Positions 12,001-25,317 of a DNA stretch of 64,000 bases are shown piece after piece. Numbering within the stretch: the stretch's first letter is position 1; each line of letters begins with the position of its first letter. The notes beneath the pieces are model-generated. The model searched no databases and had not been told where the DNA came from. It worked only from the letters and a program-made list of their open reading frames with translations. Origin of the DNA: Apus apus (Eukaryota; Chordata; Aves; Apodiformes; Apodidae); the NCBI RefSeq assembly GCF_020740795.1, contig NC_067304.1, positions 2,532,056 through 2,596,055 on the forward strand. The letters run 5' to 3'. Position numbers and translations under genes: made by a program.

Positions 12001-14335
12001 ACAAACCTGCCACCAGCACCGGTGAGGGCAGAGACAGACACGACAGCTGCAGGGACGGGTGTCGCGGTGCAGAAGGTTCCCTTTCAAGGGTGCAGAAACC
12101 CCCCCGGGAAAGCACATGCCACAATCCCCCCCCTTCCCGGAGGTGCAGGTCCCACCCACCAGCAGAAGTGAACACTTCTGCGGGACATTTTGGCGTTGCC
12201 CCTTGAAGGGGATCCACAAACCACGTCCCAGGGAGCCCTGAGCAGAGACAACAACGGGAGGGGGAGCAAACCTGCCCCCCCCCCCCCCCCAGCTCATTTT
12301 GATTTTGCCCCCTGCTCAGCACCAGCCCCACGGAGGGAGATGCCTCTTGCAACCAAACTTTGGGGGGTTGCACGCGGCCAGGCTTCCCGGGAGAGGCTTT
12401 GGGAAGGCGGCAGCAGGAGACAAAGTGCTGCCCCTGCCCCCGAGCATCCCCGCTCCGCATCCCGGGGACAGGCAGGAGGACACGGCGGGGCTGAGCAACT
12501 CCCCACCCCCACCCCAGCACCCCAAAATCACCCCTCGGTTTTGCTACCCTCCTCATCCCCAGCAGGGCGGTGCCCGGAGCGACGCCGAAGGGACCCGGCT
12601 GGCGAGATGCTGTCCCCTCTGTCCCTACATCCGAGCGGAGGGAACACGGGAGTAGGGGAACACGGGGGCGGGGGACACCCTCCCTGACCCCCACCCCCAA
12701 GGATGCTCTGCCCATCTCCCACTCACCTCCAGAACCCTTCCGGAGGGGGAAACTGAGGCACAACCCCAGAGTTGGGGAGGGACTCAGGGCTGTTTGCAAG
12801 CCGGGCGAGGACGAGCAGGAAACGGGCTCCGGCTCCGCAAGCAGCTGCCGGCTGGTCCTGCCCTCCCCTCCCCTCCCCCACGGCCGGGGGGACCCAGGCG
12901 TCCGGGCAGCATGGAGGCGGTGCTGGGGGAGAGGGGGTGGGGGGTGGGTCGGGGGCGGCCCCGTGGGGGCGTCCCCCGGTTTTGTGCCGCTGCAAATTGT
13001 AGCTGCAATTGGGTGTTTTGCAGTCCTGGAGGCTGAACCCCCCCCCCCTCCTCACACCCCACATCCCCCCTCAAACCCCGCGAGTTTGGAGCAGCGGGAC
13101 GGGGCGACGCTCAGCGCAACCCCGGCTGGGTTTGTTTGGGGTTGGTTTTGGGGGGATTTTTTATATATATATATATATAAATTTGGGGTGAGAAACCAGC
13201 CTTTTCGCAAAGCAAACACAAAGATTCGGATGATGAAAGCAAACCGCTTCGCTTTCCGCCCCGGCTCCGGCCGCTGCGCTGTGACTTCCCCCCCACCCCC
13301 GCAGCCAAAAATAGAGGGGGACCCACTCAGTGCCGCCCCCAGCCCCCCACCCGCGTCCCCAGCCCACCACAGCCCGCCTGGAAACTTTGAGGGTGATGTT
13401 TCCACCTGGGTGGGATTGTTCCCCAGTGGGGTGAGGGTACCTTGGGATGGAGGATGGAGCCGCCGGGGTCACCGAAGGTCGCTCCTGGCCGGTGTCTTTT
13501 GGGGTGTTCTGGCCGTGGTCTCTTCGGGGTGCTGAGGGCCTCTTGCCACGTGCTGGGGTGGGTGTCACAGCAAAGGGGCTGGAGGGCTGGTGACACACAG
13601 GGACAACCTGCCACGAGGCTGGGGGCGGTGACTCAGGGACACGGGGCGAGCTGGCATATGGGGCGTGGGCTACATGGGTCACCTGTGAGTCACCCGTGGC
13701 ACTGCCGGAGGGCACGGAGAGCAAGCCCTGAGCCTCCATCCTCCTCCTTGGGGTCCTGGTGCAGAGCCCCCCACCACGGCCCCCTCGCAGCTCGGCTGGG
13801 CTGTTTCGAGCCCACCCGTCCCCCTGCACAGGTGCTGGGTGGGGGTGCAGTGGAGCCCACCCGTGTTTCAGGGCTGCGAGAGGCCGGGACGGACGCGGAA
13901 ACGGGGCGTCTGTGCCAAATCAGGTGATTTTCCCAAGCATCGGAGCGGTCGGGAACAGCTCCCTCTGTTTGTGAGCTCGGTGATGGGAGGGGAAAGGCTG
14001 AACAATTTCCAGCCCCAGCTCCGTCCCCCCCCCCGCGAGCAGCAAAGGAGAATTGGATCTTAATTACAGCTCCCCAGGCAGCAGGGACCGAGGAGCTGCC
14101 GCGGTGGAGGGTGCCCGGGGGACACAGCTCGAACGCAAAACCCGCTGGCAGCTCCGTCTCTGTCCCCAAACTCCTCGAAGTGCCAAGAGAACAGGCAAAC
14201 TCATAGCACAGATGAGGACTGCTGCAGCCCCCCCAGCCTTTCACGCCTGTAACCTGACTCAAACCAAACCTCAGATCTTAGCACAGGATGTTCCCCTCTG
14301 CTCCAGCATTAAAATTCCCTCATTCTTCCTCTGAT
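9058..14335. other. Intergenic, no gene seen (MICAL1 upstream region)
   Basis: More than 5 kb between the MICAL1 start exon and the 3' end of the IRAG-like gene. It is GC-rich with many C and G homopolymers. Long open frames on both strands show no domain, no splice-consistent continuation and biased GC-rich composition. CpG-dense stretches near 10.5-10.9 and 12.8-13.3 kb could hold MICAL1 promoter or non-coding first exons. I could not place a start site. Confidence 0.5.
13158..13182. repeat. (TA)n microsatellite
   Basis: A T-run followed by about nine TA units at the edge of a CpG-dense stretch. It creates a spurious Tyr-Ile repeat in overlapping frames. Confidence 0.95.
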
Positions 14336-14341
14336 TTTATT
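14336..14341 (-). terminator. Poly(A) signal of the IRAG-like gene
   Basis: AATAAA on the minus strand about 85 bases after the TAG stop at 14425. This gives a very short 3' UTR, plausible for a compact gene. Confidence 0.6.
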
Positions 14342-14424
14342 ATTCTAGGGTGTTTTAGGGCACAGGGAAGGAGCAGGGATGGAGAAGGGGTGTCCCCCTG
14401 GCCACCTCCCCCTGCCCACTCTGA

Positions 14425-17400
14425 CTAGGCCTTGGGGGATGCTGCAGGCTGCAGCTGCTGCAGCTCCAGGACACGGATGAGGAGGAGGAAGGCGACGCTG
14501 AGGAGAAGCAGCCAGAAGAAAACCCAGTAATGCTGCGGGAGGAAGAGCCACGGCCGCCAGAGCTCCACCGGGGACCCCTTGGACCTGGGGAGAAGGTGAC
14601 AAGGGACACTCATCATACAGGGGGGGAGAGCGAATCCCACCTCCACCCAGCTGGGGATGAGGGGGGTGTTCAACTCGGCCCCAAACCTCACTGGCCCTTT
14701 TGCAAACCCAAATGCAATATGGCCGGGGAGGGCACCTGCAATGCATGGGGAAACTGAGGCAGAGCAAAGTCAAGCCAAGCAACATCCCAGCCTTCCATTA
14801 CCAAATCCCCCAGCCCATTTCCCACATGTGGGACCATGTGGGACCCACTGTGGGACCCGCAGGGGGGATGCTAGGCACACAGGGTGCTGCTCACATCAGC
14901 CCAAGCTGCTCCGGCTCCTCATCCCCTGCACTTGAGCCTCTGCCATCCGCCTCGGCTGCCGGCTCCCCGCTCACTGCGCTGCCCTGGCCCTGTGGCTCCA
15001 GCTCCACCCTGGGGAGGGACAGGACAGGGTGCTGTGCCATGCGCCCTGGGTCAGCAGCAGCCAGGGTTATGGCCTCCCCACCACCTGCTGTGGTTTGTGG
15101 TTACCTCTGGGTGCTGGGCTGGTGCTGGGCTCCCTCCCTCTCCAGCTCGCTGGCCGGGGCTGCTCGGCTGTCCGGGCTGGCACCTGGCTGGGCACCGAAG
15201 GTGGGAGCATCAGTGGGGACCCAGACCCCCAGTAGCACCAAGCCTGGGGACACATGTCTGACAACAGGGCACAGCTCCTGTCGGTGCCCCCTCCCCCAGG
15301 TGTGTCCTTACCAAGAGCTGCTTGGGGATGACGGCGATGCTGACTCTGCGGCGGGCAGACCCCTGCAATGGTGGGGCTGGGGGTGAGCGCCCTGCTGGCT
15401 GCACCCCCCGTGCTCCCCATCCCCTCCTTTTCCCCAGCACCTCCCAGCACCAGCAAGGGGCACCAAAGAGCAGAAGGGACACTGCCAGCCTCCCACTGGC
15501 CCTGGTGCTAGGTGGGGAAGCTGGAGAGCTTGGGCAGGTGAAAGAAGGTCAAAGCCAAGAGGTCTGAGCCTGTCCTTACTCTTCAAGCCGTGTCTAACCC
15601 CCTCCCCGAGCGCTCCCCTACCTCTTGAGCTGGAGGGGAACCAGTGCCGAATTCGAGCTGGTGCTAGAGAACAGCCAAGCCTGCAGCTCTCGAGCTATGA
15701 CCCTGCAATGCAGAGGGACCTGCCTGAGATCTCTGGGACCTGAGACCTCTGGGACAAGCAGCCCCCAACCCTGGGCACCCTGTCTCCCCAACCCTGGGCA
15801 CCCTGTCTCCCCACAGCCCTCCAAAGCTGACCCTACATTTCGCCTCATCCCCGTCATTTCTAGCAGACTTTGCCCACAGCAAGCAGCTCCAGGAGTGACA
15901 CTGCCCAGGGACTAGTGGGTTCATGGGGACCACCAGGCAAGGCAGGGTATGGGGTGACTCCAGGGCCATTGAACTGGGACCAGTTACCTGCTGGAAAGTT
16001 CGCATCAGGGGGTGAGGCCTCAGCCGTGGCTCCGCGTCATCTGGGAGCAAAGAGAAGCAGCCTTATTTCACCCCAAAAAATGAAGGTGGGGCTGAAGCAT
16101 GGATGGTTGCAAACCTCCCTCCCATTGACAACTGGCCTGGCCACATGCTTGGCACAAGTCACAGGGGTGCCCTGGCTGGGGAGACCTTGCTTGCATGCAC
16201 AGCGATGACATGTGTGGGGTTTGGTGTCCAGGGACAGATAGTTCTTTGTGCGCCCTCTACCCCCCTGCCCCTGCATTCCCAGCTGGGCTGTGGGATGATG
16301 GTTCTCCAGCCACCAGCACCTGCTCCCACCCTGTGTCTGCTGTCACCCTGGCCCCTCGCACTTGTCATCAGGTCCCAGCTGTCACCCGCCCCTGCTCCCC
16401 TGCTTGCACAACCTGCTGGCTTGGTGCTGCAGGGTCACACTGTCCCCCTTGGAGGGTTTGGGGACCAAATCCCACGGGGTTGCCCCGTGCACGCCCTGGT
16501 GGCAGAGCCCACCTCACCCTGGGTCTCTGCCAGCTGCCGGTTGCGGGAGTTTTGCTGGATCAGGCGCTTCATCTCCTCCAGCTCCGCGTGCTCCCGCATG
16601 TGGTGCCGCTTCAGGTTCTCCACGTGCTGGACCATCACCTCTGCTGCTCGGCTCATCCGGGCCTCCTGCAGCCAGACAGGATGGGGGATCAGGTCCCTGA
16701 TGACCCAGGTCCCTGCCAGCTCCTCACTGTGCATCCCACATTGCCTCTACCCTTCCTGCTCCCCAGGGCAGGCAGATCCTTCACACCCAGGATGTGCAAA
16801 CATGAGGTCGATCCCAGCACCATGAGGAGGGGGGACAGACCCCAGCAAGCCCAGGGTTGGATTCCCAAGCCCAGGATTGGCTCCTCAAGCCCGGCTGCAG
16901 CATCCTCTGTCCCTCCCAGTTCTGGTGGGGAACCTCAGGCCATGCCCAGACCTGATGTACAGCTCCCAGCTTCTCGGCAGCACTGGTTGCCCGCTCAACA
17001 GCAGCTGCCAGCACGGCCAGGCTGTGCTGCAGCTCCTCCAGCGCCTCCTTGCAGCCCACGTCAGTGCAGGATGGCACCAGCCTCTGTGGAGGGAGACGAT
17101 GGAGATGCCAGAGCTGGGACCTTCAGGGCTGGATGTCCCCAGCAGATGCCTGCCCTGGTGCCCACCCACCTCCAGGGCAGCCCTGCACTGCTCCAGCTCC
17201 TCCCGGATGTTTTCTTCCGCCGCGTCCCGTGCCCGTTTCTCCACCTGCACCCGTTGCCGCAGGGTGAACACGTCGCAGCGAAAAGCCAGGGCGAGATGGG
17301 CAAAGGCTGCCTGCGGGGTGGGAGGGAGAGCGGTGGGAGAGAGGTGGAACACAGGGAGGAGACAAAGCCCCCAGGGCCACGGGCTGCTGTCCCCAGGCAC

Positions 17401-20254
17401 AGACAGACCTCTCAGTTTAGCATGCCCCCAAGAGGGGCAGTGCTGATGAGCGCCTGCCTTGCCTCAGCGCTCGTTAAGGCTGCTACATGCTGGGGACAGT
17501 CCCTGTGAGATGCCAGCCTGGCCATGTCCCCAGGCGGCTGATAAGGCATGGAAATCCCAAGCTCTCCTGGCAAGAGCCCGCGCCGGGCAGACGCCAGCCC
17601 TCGCTGCAGGTCCCGGCTGACAGCGGAGCCTGACTCAGCCCTGGCACCGGCAGCAGGATTATTTTTATTAGCGTGGCTTCCGCCACCTCCCCGGCTCAGG
17701 GAGCGCTCGGCGAACGGCAGAGCACTCGGTGGGATCACCGGACACGCAGAGGACGGGCTCCTCTGGCCACTGGAAAACGCAGCTGCCTCCAAATGCCAAC
17801 AGGGTGGCAGGGAGAGGGATTTGTAAGGCAGCTTCCCGGGGGACTGCGGTGCCTGGAGGGTGGCCAGGAGCAGGGCACAGCCTCGGGGCTGTGAGACAGG
17901 GCTCTGTCCCTCTGTCCCACTTCCCCAGCCCACCCACAGCCCCCCCAGCAGGACCCACCTCCACATCCTGCTCTGTCAAAGCCACCCTGCAAAAAGAAAA
18001 GTGCTGTCAGAGGTGGTGGCACCACAAGGGCTGCACACTAAAAATGCACTTGGTTGGCTCCCCAGGGGGGTGCCAGCCACCACCAGAAGGGGGGGGCCCA
18101 ACTGCTCTTCACCTGGAAAATGGATCCTGTGCAGTGGAAAACGAGGGAAGTCCAATCCCTGGACCATGAGGTGCCCTGAGACCCCCAGTGTCCCATAGCC
18201 CCACAGGGATGTGGGTCTTACCTGTGCAAGCCCAGTCTTTCCAGCACCGAAAGCTCACTGGGAAAACTCAGCAGTGGCTCCTCTGAGGTTTCTGCACCTG
18301 TAGGGGGGCAGCAATATCACAGGAGAGACCACATGTGAAGGCTTTTCCTTGGCCTTTCCTCCTCCCCCTGCCCTCCTGTCCCAGCAGGGAGCAGCTGCCC
18401 AAGGTGTGGGACCATCCCAATCCTCCCCCCAGCACCCGCTGGGCCTCACACCCCCCCAGGCCAGTCCACATGCTCCCACCAAGGGAGCAAACACTGTTCT
18501 CAGACTTGTCCCCAGCTACCTCAAGCCTTCCCCCAAGGGGACCCAGCTGTGGGATGGGGACTCACCCACCTTCCTCGGTCCCGTCACTGTCCCCGATGCG
18601 CACAGCCAGCTCCTGCCTGTCCGTGCCTGGTACCTGGGGGGGCACCAGGGCACTGTCAGAGCTAAAACCCTCCCTAGTGCTGGACACATCCCAGGAAGAG
18701 CAGCACAGAGGTAGCTGGGGGTCCAGCCGAGCCCCAGGAGCCAGGGAAGGAAGGGTCCCCCCAACCTGTCACCCTCCCCTCCCTCTCACCTCACCAATGA
18801 GCTCCACAATCCTCTCACTCCCGGCCACAATCCCATCTGGGTGCCCTTGGGGACTGCTCATCGTCCCTAGGGACAGAAAGGGTGGTGGGAGCTGGACAGC
18901 AGTGACACCACTTCAGGGCAGACCCTCCAGAACACTGCCGGCACTTCTGCAGGCTCCCAGGGGCCATAGGCTGGCAGGTGCCCCCCAAAATGCCACTGGG
19001 GGGTTAAGGGAGCTGCAGCCAGGCTGGGCCAGGGGGAGGAGAGCGAGGGGTCTGGTGCAGCCAGAGGGTTACAGTTAGCGAGGTAGATCAAGGGGACAGG
19101 GTCTGGGTCCCCCAAGCTGTAAGGGGATTGGGGTTGCAGGTAGGTGCTGCCAGGCCAGGGGACACTCTTGTGCTGGACCCTTGGAATGATGCTCAGGGAG
19201 GGAGGAAACCTTTCCTCTCCCCCCCATGCCCACCCTGGACTGCGCTTACCTTCATCTGGAGGTGTGGGGAGCCCAGCCAGCTCTGCCTGCTGCTCCCTGT
19301 GGAGTGAAGCCCAGACAAACCCTGAGAAACTCCAGCAACGGAGGCAGCATCCCACCCCCTCTGTCCTCCCCCAGGCCCCCCTTGATGGATGCTGCTCCAG
19401 ACCTGGGTCCTTCCCAAGCATCCTCTGCAGCCCACTCCATCCCTGTCCCCGTCCTCCCTCTCCTTGGCACAGTCACAGCAGCCTGCAGAGCCACCACTGA
19501 GGAGCCTGACAAAGCCAAAGCAGTTTCCAGCCAGCAGTGAGTCACGGGCTCAGGGTTGTGCTTTTCCTCTGCACATTATTATTTTCTTCTTTTTTTTCAC
19601 CCTGGCTGCCAAGCAGACCTTGCTGAGACCCGGCCTCTGCGCAGGCACTGCAACAAACCCGGCTGCTGGCAGAGCTTGAGCACCATCTCACATCAGCACC
19701 ACATCTTGTCACACAGTCCTGCCCCCCAGAATTGTACTGGAATGGACTCCCCACCCCAAAACCCTTTCCTGGCTGCAAGGAAGTCTGGCAGCTCCATAGC
19801 ATCCCTGCTCTGGATGCTGGAGCATCCCAGGGATGGCAAATCATCTGTGCATGGAGATCCAGGGGCTGCTGTACTGTGGCTCAGCACCCAACTGGGAAAG
19901 GGTTTGAAGCCCCAGACTTTGCTCCTGGCTCTGGCAAAGGGCTCCAACAGGCCTTTCCCCTCTCCTCCCTGCAAGCCTGGGTGGGGGCCACTTCCCAGCA
20001 GAAGGGGCTGCTGTGCCGAAAGGATGCTCAGCGCCTCGGAGCAGGGTGATGCTCCAGCCACTGTCCCCCTTGCCTGGCACTGCTGTTCCCATCCTGCTGA
20101 GCCCCGGGGCGAGCCCTTCGTGCACATACCTCAGCGGCGAGGGGCTGGGTGGGCGGCCCGTCCTCTGCCGCTGCCGCCTTCGCCGTCGCCCCGGGGCGAG
20201 TCCCGGCGCCTCCTCTTCCCCCTCTCCCGGCGAGGTCCCCGCCAGCGGCTTCAT
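14425..20254 (-). CDS. IRAG/LRMP-family coiled-coil tail-anchored protein
   Basis: MRVI1-family proteins sit in the ER membrane and bind IP3 receptors; IRAG1 relays cGMP-kinase signals and IRAG2/LRMP is lymphoid. Exons: 20130-20254, 19250-19296, 18790-18866, 18570-18633, 18222-18297, 17959-17986, 17170-17310, 16952-17083, 16518-16665, 15988-16040, 15622 to about 15686, 15312-15345, 15105-15187, 14895-15008, 14425-14584. That gives about 448 residues, shorter than human IRAG2 (about 555). Family core: [20 protein letters not shown] with AEENIREEL, then a coiled coil holding [17 protein letters not shown] and [16 protein letters not shown] kinase-type site spans the next splice junction. The last exon encodes a hydrophobic anchor ([17 protein letters not shown]) with a short luminal tail. 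One junction is unresolved: frame demands that the 15622 exon begin at CTGCAG, using a weak acceptor, or that a small exon is missing. The ATG at 20254 is the first in-frame Met after a possible acceptor at 20290. IRAG1 and IRAG2 lie elsewhere in chicken as I recall, so this may be a third paralogue. Confidence 0.85.
15764..15813. repeat. Short tandem duplication in an IRAG-like intron
   Basis: Two adjacent copies of CCAACCCTGGGCACCCTGTC plus a few bases. They lie in the intron next to the one splice junction of this gene that I could not resolve. Confidence 0.8.
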
Positions 20255-20289
20255 GTGCAGAGCACGGAGGCTCCAGGACCAGCACACAC

Positions 20290-23200
20290 CTAGGACGAGA
20301 GACACATCTTAGCTGCGGGCAGATGGGAGAACGCCTCTAAATGTTATATTTTTAAAGCGGTTTTCTCACCCAGCGGGAGCTCCAAGATCCTCTGCTTTTA
20401 GCGTGGAGGCATCTGTGGGAAAAGAGGTGGGGAGGCCCGCTGAGATTCCAGGGGGATGCTGCCGGGATTCGGGCGGGCACGGAGCGAGGCCAATGAGGAA
20501 CTAATTATCAGCCCCGTTTCTCTGCAGCACTGAGGGTGGACTTTCCCTCTTGCCACCCCCGTGACCCTCCCACGGGGCAATCCTCACTTGGTGCTCACGA
20601 TGTGTTTCATCTCCGTGGAGGGAGGTAAGTTGGCACCCACCTGCCAGGGCGAGCACCCAGTGCAGAGCCAGAGTCCCCTGCTGGACCCTGGGCAAGGGGC
20701 AGCCCAAGCCTCCCCCCTGCCAGGCCAGCTCCCAGAGAGACAAATACATGAGATTCCCGCATCCAAGGGAGCTCAGACGTCTCATTTAGGCTGCTTTGCA
20801 ATGTTTCAAAATCGGAGGAAGCCAACAGAAAATCCTCAGAGTCCTTCTCTCAGCCCAGGGTAAAAGCCACCGTGCAGAAGGGACTGCCCTGCAGGGTGCA
20901 TCTCCTCGGGAGCCGTGCCCAGACGTGCAGGAAGGGGGCAGAAAGGGAGTTGTGTGGGTTTGTTTTTTTTTATGGCCAAGACACAAAATGCAGCAGAGGT
21001 TTAAGGGGACAGAGAGAAGGAACTTCGTGAAGCCCTGTGTGCCTCTTGGCCAAGCTCAGCTGCCGCAGCACCGAGCGGGGCTGTCACCCATCTCAGCCCC
21101 GTGCTGGGTGGACCCATCACCCATCTCCCAGAGCCTGCTCAGCCCTGGTGGAGGTATTAAAACCAACAGCACCTGGCACCTGTCAGAACAAGCCTATTTC
21201 ATGCCTATACACTGGGAACTGCCCCAAACACCTCTGCCAAGGGTCCTGGGAGACCCTGGCCAGCAGGGATCCAGCAAACTCATCCCATCAGCCAGCATCA
21301 GAGTTTTCCCGAGGGTTTTTCCCTGCTGCAAAGTCCTCTGTCCCTAGCAGACAGGCAGATCCTGCAGCCTGCTGATTTACAGCAGCTCAGCCAGCTTTAC
21401 AGCCGCTCAGTCTCCTTATCTTGTTTTCAGGGAGGGACACACGGGGACACACAGCTTGCTTGCCCGGCGTGGCAATAAAAAACCCCCCGGGAAGCCAGAC
21501 CGAGCGCTTTCCCTCGGGCTCGGCGGCTTTACCAAACGCTCCCCGGGTCGTTACCTGCCTGAACTTGTCTCAAGCAGCCGAAGGCAGGTGCTGGGGCCAC
21601 CCAGCTCGGACCCGGCGCTGTGGGGGTTCCCGGGAGAGGGGTCAGATGGTGGGTCGGGGGGCGCGGGGCCCCGGGCGGTGCAGCTGCCGGCGGGCAGAGC
21701 CTCCCCCGAGGGGAGAGCGACCGCATCTGCGGCAGAAGGAGCTGCCAGGGAAGAGCTGGATGCGAGAAGGCCTTTAAAGGACATGCAGAGAGCTGGGAGC
21801 TCCCTGCGCGGGGCCGGGGCGGGCCGGGATCGCAGGTGGCCCGGGGGACAGATCCTGGCCCCGCTCTTTGCAGGTGCGGAGCTGGGAGGGACCGGGGCTG
21901 CTCTGAGGGCAGAGCAAACCTGAGCCTCAGCAGCAGCCTGGCAGGAGGCTGGGGGCAGGGCAGTGGCAGCCAGGACCTCGGTGAAGTTGGGGGATCCCCC
22001 CCCCCCCCATGCCTTCAGAGGGGGAACAGCACCAGGCTAAACCAGGATGGTTGGCAAGGAGCATCGGATTTGGTGATGCAGGGAAGCTGCTCTGCCCAGG
22101 ACCCCACATCCCTCCTGCCCCTCTCAGCAGCCCCACTTTTCTCCCAGCAATCACCCTCACTGCCCTTTCCCCTTTCCTCAAATCTATCCCGTCCTCTAAG
22201 CTGCTTTCTTCCCCTAACGAGCTTACACGGAGCCAGACTCGATGCTCAGCTCGAGGACCAGGCTGGCAGCCACTGCTGGTCCCCCCATGCCCAGAGACCC
22301 TGAGGAAGGACGGGGCAGGTCCTTGGGGTCTGCAAATCTCTTGAGCCCCGAGAGGTCAGGCAGCACCTCCCAGCCCCAGGGAAGGGCTGGCCCAGCCTCA
22401 TACTCATCTGCAGAGAGTGCAGGATGAGGCCCCAGGGCCAGGGAGGGCTGAGAGGGCCCGTTTGCAGCTTTGAAGCAGGAGCTGGGTTACAGTGGGATGA
22501 GGCTTTGGAAACAGCCATCAGCAACGGTCCCCACCGGGTCAGGACTTCAAATGTTCTTGGAGCTTCAGGGATGGGTTTTCCCTCTTGGGACAAACACCCC
22601 CTGCTCGGACCTGACCCAAAAAAGTGAGTTGCTGAGTAGACTTAGGGGAAGGACAGCCCCGAATTCCTGTGCTGTGTCCTCCCTGTAGCACAGGTACATT
22701 GAAACACAAGCAGTGGTATGCATGATGAACACCAATTAACGGCAATTAGCACATCCTGAGCACCAGGAAGACACTAAACTTGCTGAAAGGCAGGTGGGCA
22801 CTGCCACCTTCCCTCCTCAAGGGCCTCCCCTTGCCCGCAGGGGCTGCTCAGGCACACGGGTCTAAATCATATATTTTATCACCGAGTACTCTTTCTAGCC
22901 AAGCACAAGGTCATTCCTTGACAGACCCTGTATCCAAGACTCCTGCAAAGAAATGGTGGAAGTAAAAGCACCTCCACGAGATGCCGGGCAGACAGAGGGT
23001 ACAAAACCAGGGGGACAAAGGACAGACACCTTTGCACACACCAGTGCCTTGCCATCAACACAGCCTGGTCCTGCTGGCCCCATCCCCACAGAGACCCTGT
23101 GTCCTGGCACTGGGCAGGCAGCAGATCAGGCTCCAAAACGTCTGCTCTAAGGTTCTGGCAGGTCCACAGCAGCAGCAGGTTGCCCCACGGAGGACACAGA

Positions 23201-25315
23201 TCTAAGGACACCATCGTGCTGTTTCCCTACACCAAAACGGAGCTTTTCTGCTCAAAACCACCTCCATTCCCTCCCCCCGACACGTGCTGAGGGGTTCAGT
23301 AAGAGGCACTGCCTCTCTTAGCAAACCATCCCGTTCAAAAAGCCTCCAAATGCGTTTCCTGAAAGCACCCAGGGATTCTTTATGTATTTTTAACCTGGGA
23401 GCAGCGTGATTCCCATCTAGGTCTCAAACAAGCAAGAGCAGCCCAGCTCCCCATGCACAGACCTGTCCGGGGGGGTGGAACGAGACCCTTCAGGGAGCTC
23501 TCCAGCCCAGAGAGGTGAGCACCAGAGATGCTGCAGGCTCTGGCTTTGCTCCTCCTGTCTCCTTCCAGCGAGGTCCCACTGCTGACACAGCAGCCTATCG
23601 CGACAGCACCTTCCCGGGGCTCCTCCTGAAGCTGAGCTGAGCTTGCAGCTCAGAGCACACAGACCGTGGTCATCTGGATTATCCACTTCTCAGAGGAAAG
23701 CTGCTCAGACCGACACTGGCTGCTACTGCTGATGCAGCCAACCTGATTTATTAGGGCTGTGCAGGGACCCCATCCTGCAAAAAAAAAAAAAGCATAAAGC
23801 AACACCCCAGCCCTCCAGCAAATTCATCTTAGCATGGCCCTGATCTCCTCAGCTGACAGGGACCTGGCAGCCACCAGACTAGCCCGGGGAGAGCACAACT
23901 CTCTTAGCAGGATTAAAAGGCTGTTGGCAAAAACACAGACAAGAGAGAGAGGTTTTGCTGCTTTTGGTTTCGTTCTAAATTCCAGGGTGAGAAGAGCAGG
24001 CTGCTGAGCTGGCCCCTGAGCAGGTCAGCCTCACGTCTGGGTGGCCCAGCCAGCAGATCTCAATTCAGGTTTCATGTTGGGGCATGTGATTAACAGGTTG
24101 TCACTGGAACACTGTTACCCCCAGGGAGAAGCTGGGTGACTTGACCAGCTCCCAGCATTACTGCAGGAGGGGACACAGCGTTTGCCTGGCCATGCCCACA
24201 GCTCCTGTCTGGAAAGGGGATGGATATGGACCATTTTCAGGAAAGCAGATGAATTGCAGCCCTTTCCAGCAAGGAATCTGGCTCCTACCCAGCTCTGATG
24301 TTTGGTGTTTAACGTCCATGGGTTCACACACCTGTGAGGTTCTCTGCAGTCTGATCATGGCACCAAGATGCCACTTGGGGGGTGGAGAGAGAGCATCTTG
24401 TGATGAAGCTGGTTCAGGAATCACCAGGGGAGAACAGGGAGGCAGCAGAGTGGACAGACAGCACATGCAATGACATCATATTTATTTCTTTAAAAAACAA
24501 CAACAAACCAACCAACCATCAGGCCAAAAAGGGAATTCCCCTCTGCAGCATGAAGGAGGCAAATCTCCACCAACAGAAGATGAAGCAGATAAGGCACTAC
24601 CATCACATAGTCCAAGCAAACCAGCTGAAAATGATACACTGCCTTCCACATACAGCCCAGGAAACATCTAAGACAAAGCTTCAGACGTTCCACTTCACCA
24701 ACACTGCTAATAAATCAGGACAAGGACCACCCCAGCCCTGGCTCTCCCTCTGCTCCTGGATAAAGCTCTGCTGAACTAGAAAAACAGACTGTTGTTTTAT
24801 GACAAGGCCACCTCTTTGCACTGTTCAGGCTGGGTTTGAAAGTTCTTGAGAGGGTCAAGAGGAGTCAAAAGTCAAGTTTTCCATGTGGATGCTACCAACC
24901 ACCACGTAAACAAGCAGTTTTCCTCCCCCCCAGCATGTCTAGTTTCTCCAGGGTCTGCTTCCAGTTCTCCTGACTGTTATCTCACACGTAAACCCCAAGA
25001 GGAATCCACAGTACATGATAAGCTGCAGCCAAGAGAAAAAATAGGGCTAAGAAGGTTCTTTCCACAAGCCAGCAGAACATTTCCCAGCAGAACGTGACCC
25101 CTCCCTGCAGTCTGCAAAGCAAATCCCTGCTTGACTACTGTTCCTTGCAATAACCATGTGGGCTTCCAAGCATCTCCAGATGAGCTGGAAGTGCAAGCTG
25201 CACGTGATACGTAGCAGCCTCTCAAAACAAGACTGTTGCCTGAAGAAACCAGCAAGCAGTTACAAAACCAAACCTCCATCAGGGAGGAGATGCACAGCGT
25301 GGTCGGATTTCAACC
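20290..25315. other. Upstream region of the IRAG-like gene, then gene-poor DNA
   Basis: From 20.29 to 21.9 kb the sequence is GC-rich and may hold 5' UTR exons. From about 22 kb it becomes AT-richer, with A-runs (23.78 kb) and no frame with recognisable protein similarity or exon structure. I see no gene, tRNA or other RNA here. Confidence 0.5.
21480..21870. promoter_or_regulatory. CpG island, candidate IRAG-like promoter
   Basis: CpG-dense stretch with GC boxes (GGGGCGGGCC near 21820) about 1.2-1.6 kb upstream of the IRAG-like start exon. Position fits a promoter with a non-coding first exon. This is inference from composition only. Confidence 0.45.
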
Positions 25316-25317
25316 CC

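Noticed and set aside
12570-13535. 321-codon plus-strand frame in CpG-rich DNA
   Set aside because: Includes a (TA)n microsatellite and long C runs, shows no similarity and no start context. Composition artefact.
16195-17508. 437-codon plus-strand frame
   Set aside because: Antisense to real IRAG-like exons that carry family motifs and proper splice sites. It is open only because of GC bias.
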